NCBI RefSeq assembly: GCF_000621605.1
Contig: NZ_JHXX01000001.1
Coordinates: 1,302,001-1,366,000 of the forward strand
DNA length: 64,000 bases
Origin: Butyrivibrio sp. MC2021
GTDB taxonomy: Bacteria; Bacillota; Clostridia; Lachnospirales; Lachnospiraceae
Direction of reading: 5' to 3'
In this document: one piece after another, positions 16,015-24,186 of the stretch
Layout of the letters: each line of letters opens with the position of its first letter
Numbering within the stretch: the first letter of the stretch is position 1
Notes under the pieces: generated by a model
Database searches by the model: none
Told to the model about the DNA's origin: nothing
What the model saw: the letters and a program-made list of their open reading frames with translations, nothing else
Translations under genes and position numbers: made by a program

Positions 16015-16026
16015 GCGGCACGTTAT

Positions 16027-16683
16027 TCAAAAATCATTATGGTCTTTGACCTTATTAACAGAAGCAGGAAAGTACTTTTCTATAGCTTCCTGAAGGTGTT
16101 TAAACTCCATATATTGCTTGTAACGTCCAGTTTCAAAACTCTCTTTTATGAAGTTATCAAGTGCCTTGAGAACATCGTACTTGGCAAAGCTATCCACCTT
16201 GCCATCCCAATACCCCTCTTGTTGTTCCTCTTCAGCCAGCTCGTATGGCAACAGTATGTCACCTATATACTGTATCTGTCCCTTTTCTTTCAGATATATG
16301 CCACAAGCAAAAGTATCGTAGTAATCCGCATTTGACAAATCTACTTCTTTCACATGGATTTCCCTAACAATGGGATCACTCCCATCCCATGGATACATCC
16401 TGGCAATTATGACAGGATCCTCATCGTTATAATCAGCTCTCTTGTAAAAATTGCATGGCAGCTGATTATCATCCCCCTGAAGTCCCGCAATAGCATAACC
16501 AAAGTCTATCTCGTCAGCTGCACAATCCTTCATGGAATGAAATTCTGAAACTCCGCAGAACCTGTACGAATCTACTGCCCCCTTTACAGCCTGGGTAATA
16601 TCACTGCCTTTGGATTTCGGCCTCTGCACCTGCGCCTGTTGGATCTGCATTCTGTTATATACTGCATTCACCGCCATACTCAT
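16027..16683 (-). CDS. uncharacterised cargo protein with sigma-28 promoter and leader
   Basis: The 218-residue protein starts MSMAVNAVYNRMQIQ at 16683, after GGAAGGA; longer frames run through the terminator hairpin. It has a short Gln-rich N-terminus, a mixed core (EIDFGYAIAGLQGDDNQLP; DPVIIARMYPWDGSDPIVREIHVKEVDLSNADYYDTFACGIYL, in pieces) and a C-terminal helix around ALDNFIKESFETGRYKQYMEF. No signal peptide or membrane helix. It shares with the gene at 13557-14300 only the MS-hydrophobic-A start and the whole 5' control region. Function unknown; it lies at the left end of the element. Confidence 0.75.
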   Translation of the reverse strand: MSMAVNAVYNRMQIQQAQVQRPKSKGSDITQAVKGAVDSYRFCGVSEFHSMKDCAADEIDFGYAIAGLQGDDNQLPCNFYKRADYNDEDPVIIARMYPWDGSDPIVREIHVKEVDLSNADYYDTFACGIYLKEKGQIQYIGDILLPYELAEEEQQEGYWDGKVDSFAKYDVLKALDNFIKESFETGRYKQYMEFKHLQEAIEKYFPASVNKVKDHNDF

Positions 16684-16704
16684 AGACATCATCCTTCCGA
16701 TAAT

Positions 16705-16749
16705 AAAAACGTGCCCCTTCAAGGATGGTCAATCCATTGAAAAGACACG
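16705..16749 (-). terminator. terminator-like attenuator hairpin, copy 2
   Basis: Minus strand: CGTGTC pairs with GGCACG, TTCAA with TTGAA and GGA with TCC, followed by TTTTT. The 5' arm is identical to copy 1; the 3' arm differs in sequence but still pairs. Confidence 0.75.
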
Positions 16750-16758
16750 CATCTCCAT
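16729..16758 (-). CDS. putative leader peptide MEMRVFSMD, copy 2
   Basis: This is the same nine-residue peptide as 14342-14371, again with TGA in the hairpin loop. Sequence identity between the two leaders stops right after the stop codon. Confidence 0.45.
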   Translation of the reverse strand: MEMRVFSMD

Positions 16759-16769
16759 TGCTATCTTTT

Positions 16770-16796
16770 ATATCGGCAGAATTCTTTAATTGTTTA
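16770..16796 (-). promoter_or_regulatory. sigma-28 promoter, copy 2
   Basis: Minus strand: TAAA (complement of 16793-16796), 15-bp spacer, GCCGATAT (complement of 16770-16777). The -35 lies inside the last codons of the RCC1 gene. Confidence 0.78.
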
Positions 16797-17976
16797 TAGT
16801 TTCTTTCTCTTTAAACTGTATCCTCTGGAATCTGTCAGAATACACGAGTTCTATCGGTTCATGAAGTCCATCATCCATATATTCTTCAGGAGTTCTTAAC
16901 GTATCTTCATAAAGTTTGAAATCCCAGATCTTGCTTCCTTCGCCATCAACATATTTGCCACAGGCAAATACTGAGCCGTCTTTTTTCTCTGCAAAGGTAA
17001 CATATGTATAGTCATACTCATCATCTTCTACGGTATATGGCTTATTGTTTTCAAATCTGACTTCATCCATCCAGACCATTTTCACGTCATCCAAAACTTT
17101 AACCGGCTCTTCTATGAAATCTTGATTCTTGCTGTCATATCCACAACTTCCAAAGGTGTTGTTGCCCCAGGTCCACAATGTACCATCATCTTTGATGGCA
17201 GCCATGCTGAATGAACCACAGGTAACATAGATTGCATTATCAAGCATCTTTGTAGGCTCTGAATAACTGCATCCAATTGTATCATCAGGATGTTTCGCTG
17301 ATGTAGTCCTGATTTCGCCCCACCACCAGACTGAACCATCATTTTTGAGGGCAATAATACCACCATGACTCGCTCTGGCATATTTTACATCAGTCATTAA
17401 ACATACTGGGGATGTAGCAACTATATCATCATAATAAATCCATTCTTTCCCATATGGATTTTCCAATCCCATCAATCCGTTTTGATTTGCCCCGGCTCCG
17501 TATAATTCACCGTTTTCTGTGAGATAAATCATGAAGAATGCTGCGTAATCAACATGAACCACATTCTCAGCTATCTTCTGTGGTGCGCTTTCATAAGATG
17601 AGCGATTCCCGTTGCCTAGCTGTCCTTCACCGTTATCACCCACACCCCAAAGGACATTATCATCATCTATATAATAGTGATTATCATATTCATACTCATT
17701 TCTGAAATAATAGTTTGCTATGTCAAAATCGGTATCATCAAGATGAAGTTCATCCATGTTTTCTACATAGTAAACAGGAAGTTCAACAATATCCTCATCA
17801 GGATCCACAGTAACAGCATCATCAGATGGGGTAATGGCAGGAATGAACTTAATAAGCACAGCAGCACCAATAGCAATGCACAGAATAGTAAATACCCAGA
17901 CCAGCCAATTCTTCTTATCAGGCTCATCAAAATTGCTATCAATAATTTCACTCATATCTTTATCTTCAATATCCAT
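16786..17976 (-). CDS. RCC1-repeat membrane-anchored protein
   Basis: The 396-residue protein has an acidic cytosolic N-terminus and one membrane helix (about 24-46, WLVWVFTILCIAIGAAVLIKF). The extracytoplasmic part contains RCC1-type propeller blades: LWGVGDNGEGQLGNGN, LYGAGANQNGLMGLEN, SVWWWGE, LWTWGNNTFGSCGYDS and SVFACGKY. Such propellers usually mediate protein binding. It is element cargo. The 3' end overlaps the -35 of the next sigma-28 promoter, so the two genes are spatially interlocked. A GAAAGGTGA ribosome binding site supports the ATG at 17976. Function unknown. Confidence 0.82.
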   Translation of the reverse strand: MDIEDKDMSEIIDSNFDEPDKKNWLVWVFTILCIAIGAAVLIKFIPAITPSDDAVTVDPDEDIVELPVYYVENMDELHLDDTDFDIANYYFRNEYEYDNHYYIDDDNVLWGVGDNGEGQLGNGNRSSYESAPQKIAENVVHVDYAAFFMIYLTENGELYGAGANQNGLMGLENPYGKEWIYYDDIVATSPVCLMTDVKYARASHGGIIALKNDGSVWWWGEIRTTSAKHPDDTIGCSYSEPTKMLDNAIYVTCGSFSMAAIKDDGTLWTWGNNTFGSCGYDSKNQDFIEEPVKVLDDVKMVWMDEVRFENNKPYTVEDDEYDYTYVTFAEKKDGSVFACGKYVDGEGSKIWDFKLYEDTLRTPEEYMDDGLHEPIELVYSDRFQRIQFKEKETINN

Positions 17977-18115
17977 AAGTCACCTTTCACCAGTTAACTT
18001 TTAAAAATCAAGTATATACAATGGAGCCACAACAATAATAATGCCCATCAGCAATGTCAAAGCCTTAAGAGCTTTACTTTTTTTCCCACAATAATTGATA
18101 TGTAAGAAATTGTAA

Positions 18116-19483
18116 TTAAGATGTTCTTATTTTTTCCTCAACTTCATTAAACTCATCATAGCTAATTAGTCCAGAAAAGGTTTCATACGATTTCATTAGC
18201 ATCTGCGCCATAATATCATCTGGTAGTTCCTGAAATACATTTTCGTATTCATTATATATTACTCCAAAAGAAACCTCTTGTTGGTCATAGCTTTCATATA
18301 ATTCATCTTCAGCAGTTTCAAATTGCTCTTCGGTAATTGCGTTTCCGAAATTATCGGTATAAGAAAAAACAAGTTCATCACTGTCATCGTCTTTAGGCTG
18401 GTATTCTTCAACCGCAATCTCGTCATAATGTATTACTCCATTTTCAAGATAAAGGGCACATTTTATATTACCTCCCCATGAAGCTCCTGATTTCCCATGG
18501 TTTGTACCGATATACATGTATGTTTGATCAGCCTCGTTATAGAACACTTTTATTTTTTTATATTCAAATTCAGGAGCATCGCCATTGTAATCAATTAACT
18601 CAATTCCATTAAAATCAGAATTCACTTCATATATTTCTGCATGAGTAAATATTCCTGTTCCCTGAGTTTCAGATGCAGTAATTTCCAGTCTGCCATTATG
18701 ATCATAATCCGTGATATAGTAGAGAGTGTGAGCAGATGTTGTTAAACCATCTTCATATGTGATTTTCCAGACATCTCTGTTTTTTACTATGATTGAAATC
18801 TGAGAATCAATTAAGTCATTGGATAAATAAGCACTATCCTTAGTCGTAGAATTGTACATCTTTATCTTGTCATAAACATCATGGATTGTACCATCTTCAG
18901 GCATGGAATCATTGATATATTTACTAATATCCTTTGAGTATTCAAATGAATCGCCTTTATCCTCGAAGATTCTGACCTCTGTACGAGGAATCACTCCCTG
19001 CGGACCTGCACCGGTTATGTATAACAGACCAATGATCACTTCATCTTTTTCATCTTCATTGATATCTTTAAAAGCCACAAAAGATATCCCCTCGAAGAGG
19101 TTATCTCTGATGTCGTTTTCATAAACAGAAGGCATTTTATAAATCACCTGATTCTGGTCCATAAGATAAAATGTTGCATCAGCATGTGGATTTGTATCTT
19201 TATCAGGTTGGCAAGATACAAATCTCACATCTCCCCATTCATTTAATTGAATGTCAAAAGACTGATCTTCTATTATTTTTGTTGTATCTATTTCTACAAT
19301 TTCATCCTCATTCTGAGTTATTTCAGCTGTGCTTTCATCATTTCTTTCTTCGCTAGTGCTTTCAGTAGATACTTCATTGTCTGAAACCACTTCCGTATCA
19401 TATTCATTTGTATTGGAAAAAGAACATGCAGACAAAACGAGCATGCTTGCAAGAATTCCCGCCAAAACTTTTCTTCTTTTCAT
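18116..19483 (-). CDS. lipoprotein of unknown function, cargo of the element
   Basis: A lipoprotein signal peptide (MKRRKVLAGILASMLVLSAC) gives a lipidated Cys20. A Ser/Thr/Glu-rich linker of about 50 residues follows. The main domain has repeated acidic D-x-N/D-x-D segments (DINEDEKDEVII; YYITDYDHNGRLEI), as in VCBS/FG-GAP-like calcium-binding propeller proteins. Length is 455. It is followed by the RCC1 gene in the same direction after 139 bp, and the pair may form a surface complex. Base composition here is clearly AT-richer than the flanking ribosomal genes. Confidence 0.8.
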   Translation of the reverse strand: MKRRKVLAGILASMLVLSACSFSNTNEYDTEVVSDNEVSTESTSEERNDESTAEITQNEDEIVEIDTTKIIEDQSFDIQLNEWGDVRFVSCQPDKDTNPHADATFYLMDQNQVIYKMPSVYENDIRDNLFEGISFVAFKDINEDEKDEVIIGLLYITGAGPQGVIPRTEVRIFEDKGDSFEYSKDISKYINDSMPEDGTIHDVYDKIKMYNSTTKDSAYLSNDLIDSQISIIVKNRDVWKITYEDGLTTSAHTLYYITDYDHNGRLEITASETQGTGIFTHAEIYEVNSDFNGIELIDYNGDAPEFEYKKIKVFYNEADQTYMYIGTNHGKSGASWGGNIKCALYLENGVIHYDEIAVEEYQPKDDDSDELVFSYTDNFGNAITEEQFETAEDELYESYDQQEVSFGVIYNEYENVFQELPDDIMAQMLMKSYETFSGLISYDEFNEVEEKIRTS

Positions 19484-19705
19484 ACCTATCCTCCAAGATA
19501 AAGTATCCCCGGTTTCTAATTATATCAGCATGTTAAAAATCATCAATATTACCTTACAAGCTATTCATTTTTTGCATAGTGCAAATTTGTTATTTCACCA
19601 AAATAGAAAAGAGTGCAGCATTTGTCAGCCACACTCAAATCTTATTCTGCTATGCTTTTCATTTTTTATCGGATTGATAATTATCTTCATCGTAGATGCA
19701 ACAGT

Positions 19706-19772
19706 CAGATTGAAAATCTGATTCAAGGGGCTTGGGGAATCCCCCAACAAGTCGCATATGTATTACATATGC
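19706..19772. other. three consecutive hairpins beyond the relaxase stop (candidate oriT or terminator)
   Basis: The gap 19484-19797 has no gene. It contains CAGATT-GAA-AATCTG (19706-19720), TTGGGG-AATC-CCCCAA (19732-19747) and a perfect 19-bp palindrome, GCATATGTA-T-TACATATGC (19754-19772). No T-run follows the last two, so they are not ordinary terminators. Position beside the relaxase makes an origin of transfer possible. Confidence 0.4.
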
Positions 19773-19797
19773 CCCACTTGCCTTTAACAAATATAAG

Positions 19798-21189
19798 TTA
19801 GCGTGTGCGCTCAGGGGTGCGACGCTGCGCCGGCATTTCTCTGATTCCAAGGATGCAATCAATATCATACTTGGCAATGCGGAACTGCTCCATATCTTTC
19901 TTAGCCAGCTTGTACTCGGAGTAGGCTTCATTCTTTTTTGAACGTAACTGTTCAAATTCTTCATTAAGTTCTTTAACAGATGGAATCTTTCCTTGGATCT
20001 TATTAAATGAATCCTTCGCACTTTTGTGAATCATGATTTCAGCTCTGTGCTCTTCAAAAAACTTTCTGTCAAAACCGGTTGCTTTGTACTTCTGATAAAT
20101 ATCTCTGGTCTTGGAGTAGTCGATTATATTTTTACGGAGCTTTGAGATTTCATCCATCCGTGATTCGCAAATCTTGATTTCATCTCTAAGTTCGCCAAAT
20201 CTTTTCGCTGACTCTTCAGTTCTTTTCTCCAATTCATCATAAGAACCGATACCATTTTCTTGTATGAACAAAAGAGCTTTCGATACCTGCTTTATATTAA
20301 ACTTCTTCGCCCAGTTTTCATAACCTTTTCCTTTCGAAGCTATATCCTGAACGTTAATAAGCAGATCAAAGTCTTTCTGGCGATAAAACGGAGTAGATTC
20401 TTTCTTGGGTGCAATGATTTTTGAATCACTCTCAATCTTTTTCTTGATATCGATCTCAGTATAGCCATCACCAAGCGATTTAAATCTGACAAAGCGTTTT
20501 TGATTATTTCCTTTGACCGAAGTATGCTTACCATGTTTGATTTCATAGCCTTGAGCTTTCATCTCCAAGAGAAAATCGTCAAACGTCTTTGGACTATTAG
20601 AGAGAGCTTTGTCAATCGCTTGCCTGATCCCATCACGGATTGTTCTATCGCTATGGAAATTGTTGTACACCTTATCACTGTGATATGGCTCATCTGCAAT
20701 CACTGAATATCCATTTTCAAGACAGATAAGATTGGACAGGCGCCCCAACGCAATCCCTGATTTATGAAAGTCTCTAAACTTCCTGTCACAATCAAGATTA
20801 ACCGCATTGAATATAACATGATTATGAATATGTGCTCTGTTCGTATGTGTTGCGACAACAAATGCATGCTCACCTTTTGTAAACCTCATAGCTGTTTCAT
20901 AACCAATACGGTTTGCTTCTTCAGGTGTTATCTCTCCAGGCTTAAAGGACTGTCGTATCTGATAAGCTATAACATTGTCAGATGCCTTATCCCCAACCTT
21001 CTGAATATATTCCCTCATGGATAAGTCGAATTCCTCTGCTGCAGTTATTGGATCACATTCATAGGCTGTTATCCACTTGCCTTCTTCAGTCTTCTCATCA
21101 TCCTCAACATAATCAATGCTGCCTTTTGCTCCGCCTCCTTTTCCTCCACCCTTACTTCCATGAATTGCAATAAGTCTTGTAGCTGCCAT
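19798..21189 (-). CDS. MOBP-type relaxase (mobilization nuclease)
   Basis: The relaxase nicks oriT and leads the strand into the recipient. The 463-residue protein shows the likely catalytic Tyr27 in KGSIDYVED and the metal-binding histidines H115, H120 and H122 in ATHTNRAHIHNHVIFNAV. It has the usual Gly/Lys-rich first loop (HGSKGGGKGGGAKGS). The C-terminal half is a long charged coiled coil. It is the last gene of the rep-mobC-relaxase operon, 9 bp after mobC. No transfer-channel genes are present, which is consistent with a helper-dependent element. Confidence 0.93.
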   Translation of the reverse strand: MAATRLIAIHGSKGGGKGGGAKGSIDYVEDDEKTEEGKWITAYECDPITAAEEFDLSMREYIQKVGDKASDNVIAYQIRQSFKPGEITPEEANRIGYETAMRFTKGEHAFVVATHTNRAHIHNHVIFNAVNLDCDRKFRDFHKSGIALGRLSNLICLENGYSVIADEPYHSDKVYNNFHSDRTIRDGIRQAIDKALSNSPKTFDDFLLEMKAQGYEIKHGKHTSVKGNNQKRFVRFKSLGDGYTEIDIKKKIESDSKIIAPKKESTPFYRQKDFDLLINVQDIASKGKGYENWAKKFNIKQVSKALLFIQENGIGSYDELEKRTEESAKRFGELRDEIKICESRMDEISKLRKNIIDYSKTRDIYQKYKATGFDRKFFEEHRAEIMIHKSAKDSFNKIQGKIPSVKELNEEFEQLRSKKNEAYSEYKLAKKDMEQFRIAKYDIDCILGIREMPAQRRTPERTR

Positions 21190-21198
21190 AATTTCCCC

Positions 21199-21543
21199 CT
21201 ATGCTATCTTTGCTAGACTTCTGAGTAGCTCTTTAATAGAACTCCATATTAGCTCCTGCTGGTCCTTTAACTCCTTTATGTCCTTAATGAAAATGCTGCC
21301 GGTCTCGTTTGCCTTTTTGGCATATTGATTGAGATTATTACTGCAGATCCTCATAAGTCTGACTATCTCTTTTGTATCTGACAGATCAAGACAGATAATA
21401 TATCCCTGCATAATCAACTTCCTTAGAAACGCACTCCTGTTTCTAACACCGGCATCCTCCATTCTCTGTTGTATAAGTTCCTTTTCCTTTTGCGAAACAC
21501 GGAACTGCAATATGCAGTCCCTCTCATCAATCATCTTCCCCAT
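21199..21543 (-). CDS. mobC: MobC-family relaxosome protein
   Basis: The 114-residue DNA-binding accessory protein has a ribbon-helix-helix-like start (ILQFRVSQKEKELIQQRMEDAGVRNRSAFLRKLIMQGY) and the typical IVRLMRICSNNLNQYAKKANETGSI segment of MobC/BmgA-type proteins. It should bind oriT and help the relaxase. It overlaps the upstream rep gene by 17 bp and is 9 bp from the relaxase, so the three are one operon. Confidence 0.9.
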   Translation of the reverse strand: MGKMIDERDCILQFRVSQKEKELIQQRMEDAGVRNRSAFLRKLIMQGYIICLDLSDTKEIVRLMRICSNNLNQYAKKANETGSIFIKDIKELKDQQELIWSSIKELLRSLAKIA

Positions 21544-22609
21544 TTGCCCCTCCTAACTCATGATCTCTTGTAGCATATTCATGCATACCATGATTAACCT
21601 TCTGATTGTTGTAATTCTCTGCGGTCTGTATGGACCTATACAAAGCAGTGATAAGGTATGATCTGATATTGCCGATATCTGTGTAAGTTTTATCGAGGCA
21701 CTCGGTTACATACTCGATATGCTCACTTGTAAGTTTCAAAAAGACAGACTTCACAACCTCAAGCGGTTTATCTTCCCCACCGACTCTGATAGTGTCCTTC
21801 TTGGAACAAACAACATCGCAGATGATCTCATAGATTTCATCAATGCGCTTTTGTTCAGCTTCACTACTTTGCCTGGCCATGAGATTCTCAAAATCAATGT
21901 TCTCCTTGATAACTTCTCTATAGGCAGCTATCTCATCTATCTCATCAATCTGCTTTACAGGCTTTCCTCTACATCCGGAAGGCCCATGAACATAGAAACT
22001 ACCATCTGTCTTTAGATTGATTGGATTGTTGTACTCTTTAGTAGTAATCTCTGTAGTAATCTCTGTACTTGTAGTACCCTGAAGGTAATTACCCTCTGCC
22101 CTAACTGAAACCACCGTATTATCATCAAAGACACACGGTGGTTCCTTCAAAGACACACCCTCAGAAGATCTATGGATATAAGTGATCTCCTTTAATTTTT
22201 CCGGCACAAGCTCAAGATACATATTGTTGTGTAATTTCATTCCATCTTTGGTTGTTTCATCAACCAAATGCTTCTTAATTACACCCTTTCTACATAGAAA
22301 GTCCAGCGCCAACCTTGCCTGCTTCTTTGATACACCAAACTGGTCCTCAATCTGCCTGTAACTCCTTTGAAGGAAGTCCTTCTTAAACTTCTTTTTATAC
22401 CCCACTAAGGCTCCGGTCCTCTCGTCCCTGATCTCAGTAGGACGGTACCAATACAGAATGTCACTGAGGATATCTATCGCCAGAAGCATTGGCTTTCCGT
22501 TAGGACCTCTAAGTGTCTTAAACCATTCTGCCGGAATAATATTTCCGGTAAAATTCATTTCTGAAATCTGATCTACTATCGTATTACCAGTAGATAATGC
22601 AAGTTCCAA
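21527..22609 (-). CDS. replication initiator/replisome-organizer-like protein (RepA/DUF6017 type)
   Basis: The 360-residue protein has an N-terminal winged-helix region (RSYRQIEDQFGVSKKQARLALDFLCRKGVIKKH, residues about 85-118), a low-complexity Thr-rich middle, and a C-terminal domain (EQKRIDEIYEIICDVVCSKKDTIRVGGEDKP to NIRSYLITALYRSI). This is the layout of initiators in Clostridial mobile elements. A rep gene implies autonomous replication after excision. Assignment rests on pattern and on its place before mobC. Confidence 0.78.
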   Translation of the reverse strand: MELALSTGNTIVDQISEMNFTGNIIPAEWFKTLRGPNGKPMLLAIDILSDILYWYRPTEIRDERTGALVGYKKKFKKDFLQRSYRQIEDQFGVSKKQARLALDFLCRKGVIKKHLVDETTKDGMKLHNNMYLELVPEKLKEITYIHRSSEGVSLKEPPCVFDDNTVVSVRAEGNYLQGTTSTEITTEITTKEYNNPINLKTDGSFYVHGPSGCRGKPVKQIDEIDEIAAYREVIKENIDFENLMARQSSEAEQKRIDEIYEIICDVVCSKKDTIRVGGEDKPLEVVKSVFLKLTSEHIEYVTECLDKTYTDIGNIRSYLITALYRSIQTAENYNNQKVNHGMHEYATRDHELGGANGEDD

Positions 22610-22649
22610 GTATCATTCCCCCTTCAACAAAAACTCTGTTAAAAAGCAG

Positions 22650-22696
22650 GGAGCTTTGCTATACTAAATTTGCGAGATTGAGTATAGATAAGCTCC
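22650..22696. other. 47-bp inverted repeat between integrase and rep (candidate ori/oriT or terminator)
   Basis: Arms GGAGCTT and AAGCTCC enclose a second helix, CTATACT / AGTATAG, around a 15-nt loop. It lies between the int stop and the rep start. A short CTTTTT follows on the minus strand, so a terminator is also possible. Confidence 0.5.
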
Positions 22697-22703
22697 GGCT
22701 TTT

Positions 22704-23795
22704 CTACTCGATTGTGCCCTGGTCCCTGGCCGGGGCATTTCTATTTAGGTCATTCAAAAGATTTGCTACCCTCTTCTGCTCACTTGGATAAAGGTGTCCA
22801 TAAGTATTGAGCGTAACCTTTATATCCTTATGTCCAAGTCTCTCCTTGATGATAAGCGGCTGTACTCCCTGATTGATAAGATAGGCACAATGTGAATGCC
22901 TAAGATCGTGTACTCTGATTTTCTTTACCTCAGCCTTTTTGATATGCCTTGCCATTATATGCTGCAAAGCTTCCGCAACTACCGGAAACAACCTTGCATC
23001 TGTTGGATGCTTATACAGTTTGCTCCAATAATCTTGAACCTCATCAACCAGGAACTTCGGAAGATCAATGGTCCTGATGGATGAATCCGTTTTGGGAGTA
23101 GTAATAACGTCCTCACCATGCAATCTGAAATAGGTCTTGTTGATTCGAAGAGTCATCTGCCCTACATCGATATCATTTTTCGTAAGTGCAAGCAGCTCAC
23201 CTTCACGCATCCCAGTCCAGAAAAGAAGCTCAAACATCAGATAGTGCATACTTCCCTTATCAAACGTATCGATAAACTTCCTGTACTCTTCTAAGGTCCA
23301 AAAGTTAAGGCTTCTGTTATCCGAGCGTCCCATCTTCTTAACTCGCTTACAAGGATTATCCTTGAGGTAATATATCCTCTGTGCATGGATGAAAAGAGCC
23401 GTGACCTGATTCTGAAGCATCCTCAGATATGCGTCTGAATAGTCTTTACTGTCCTTAACTGCTTTCTGCCACGCTAAAATATCTGAGGCAGTGATCTCAT
23501 TCATCTTCTTGTTACCCAGGTAAGGAATTACGTGAGTTTCAAACATGTATCTCTTATTCCTGAGAGTCCTCTGCTTAAGCTCTACTTCCTTGTCTTTGAG
23601 ATATACTTCTACAAAAGATGAAAGCATCATATCCATATCAGCTCTGGCTTGTTTTACGAACTCAGCCTCATACTGCTGTGCTTCTCTTTTCGTTTTGAAG
23701 CCTCTCTTGTTCTTCTTGTGTTTCTTCCCGGTCCAATCAGTATAGTAGAACTGACTTCGCCAGGTATTAGAATCGTTCTCCTTATATACCGGCAT
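22704..23795 (-). CDS. int: tyrosine integrase (Tn916-Int-like)
   Basis: The 363-residue recombinase has an N-terminal AP2-like arm-binding domain (1-48), a SAM-like core-binding domain (about 58-150) and a catalytic domain with R197 (TGMREGELLAL), K235, H296 and R299 (VHDLRHSHCAYL), H322 (LGHKDIKVT) and nucleophile Y332 (LNTYGHLY). All six residues are present, so it should be active. The chosen ATG at 23795 follows GGGGGAC; an upstream in-frame extension of 23 codons overlaps the excisionase gene. It should recombine within the 55-bp tuf repeat and bind the TAGAGCCA arm repeats. Confidence 0.95.
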   Translation of the reverse strand: MPVYKENDSNTWRSQFYYTDWTGKKHKKNKRGFKTKREAQQYEAEFVKQARADMDMMLSSFVEVYLKDKEVELKQRTLRNKRYMFETHVIPYLGNKKMNEITASDILAWQKAVKDSKDYSDAYLRMLQNQVTALFIHAQRIYYLKDNPCKRVKKMGRSDNRSLNFWTLEEYRKFIDTFDKGSMHYLMFELLFWTGMREGELLALTKNDIDVGQMTLRINKTYFRLHGEDVITTPKTDSSIRTIDLPKFLVDEVQDYWSKLYKHPTDARLFPVVAEALQHIMARHIKKAEVKKIRVHDLRHSHCAYLINQGVQPLIIKERLGHKDIKVTLNTYGHLYPSEQKRVANLLNDLNRNAPARDQGTIE

Positions 23796-23805
23796 GTTGT
23801 CCCCC

Positions 23806-23991
23806 TTAAGCTGTGAATCCGTAATATCTTTCTTCGAAGTACCTGACAGGAATCTTTCCTGCAATCACAAGATACCCTTTTGATGCAAGCTCCTTATTCA
23901 TCTTCTGAACAAGTTTGTATGAATGTCCTACAGACACTCCAAGTATCTCTGCTACCTCCTTTGCTGTTAGATAAATCTTGCCTTCTCTCAT
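23806..23991 (-). CDS. excisionase-like helix-turn-helix protein
   Basis: The 61-residue protein reads MREGKIYLTAKEVAEILGVSVGHSYKLVQKMNKELASKGYLV (in pieces) with a MerR/Xis-type HTH and a C-terminal FEERYYG. Such small proteins next to an integrase direct excision. It lies 10 bp upstream of int and is transcribed divergently from the XRE regulator. Confidence 0.85.
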   Translation of the reverse strand: MREGKIYLTAKEVAEILGVSVGHSYKLVQKMNKELASKGYLVIAGKIPVRYFEERYYGFTA

Positions 23992-24025
23992 AGTGTTTGT
24001 CCTCCTTTATGATTTATTTTTGGTT

Positions 24026-24121
24026 TGTAGCTCACTCGCTACATTCTTTATATTGTCATTATATGTAGCGCACTCGCTACAGTCAATAGGTATTTTAAAT
24101 TTTTGTAGTTTGTCAGCTACA
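24026..24121. promoter_or_regulatory. three TGTAGY-N6-GCTACA operators between xis-int and the XRE gene
   Basis: Matching 18-bp dyads occur at 24026-24043, 24064-24081 and 24104-24121 (the last with one arm mismatch), spaced 38 and 40 bp. They fill the divergent promoter region 23992-24186. Confidence 0.75.
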
Positions 24122-24186
24122 TTAGTGTTATAATTTGCTTATCAAATTGATTTCAAGTTCAGTATTCATGGGAGGATACAGACTTT

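Noticed and set aside
19659..20021. Minus-strand frame of 120 codons running over the relaxase end
   Set aside because: It overlaps the relaxase coiled coil in another frame and then runs into the hairpin region; no start signal.
24026..24121. Repeated TGTAGC units taken as a small CRISPR array
   Set aside because: Each unit is itself a dyad, only three exist, and no cas genes are present. Operators explain them better.
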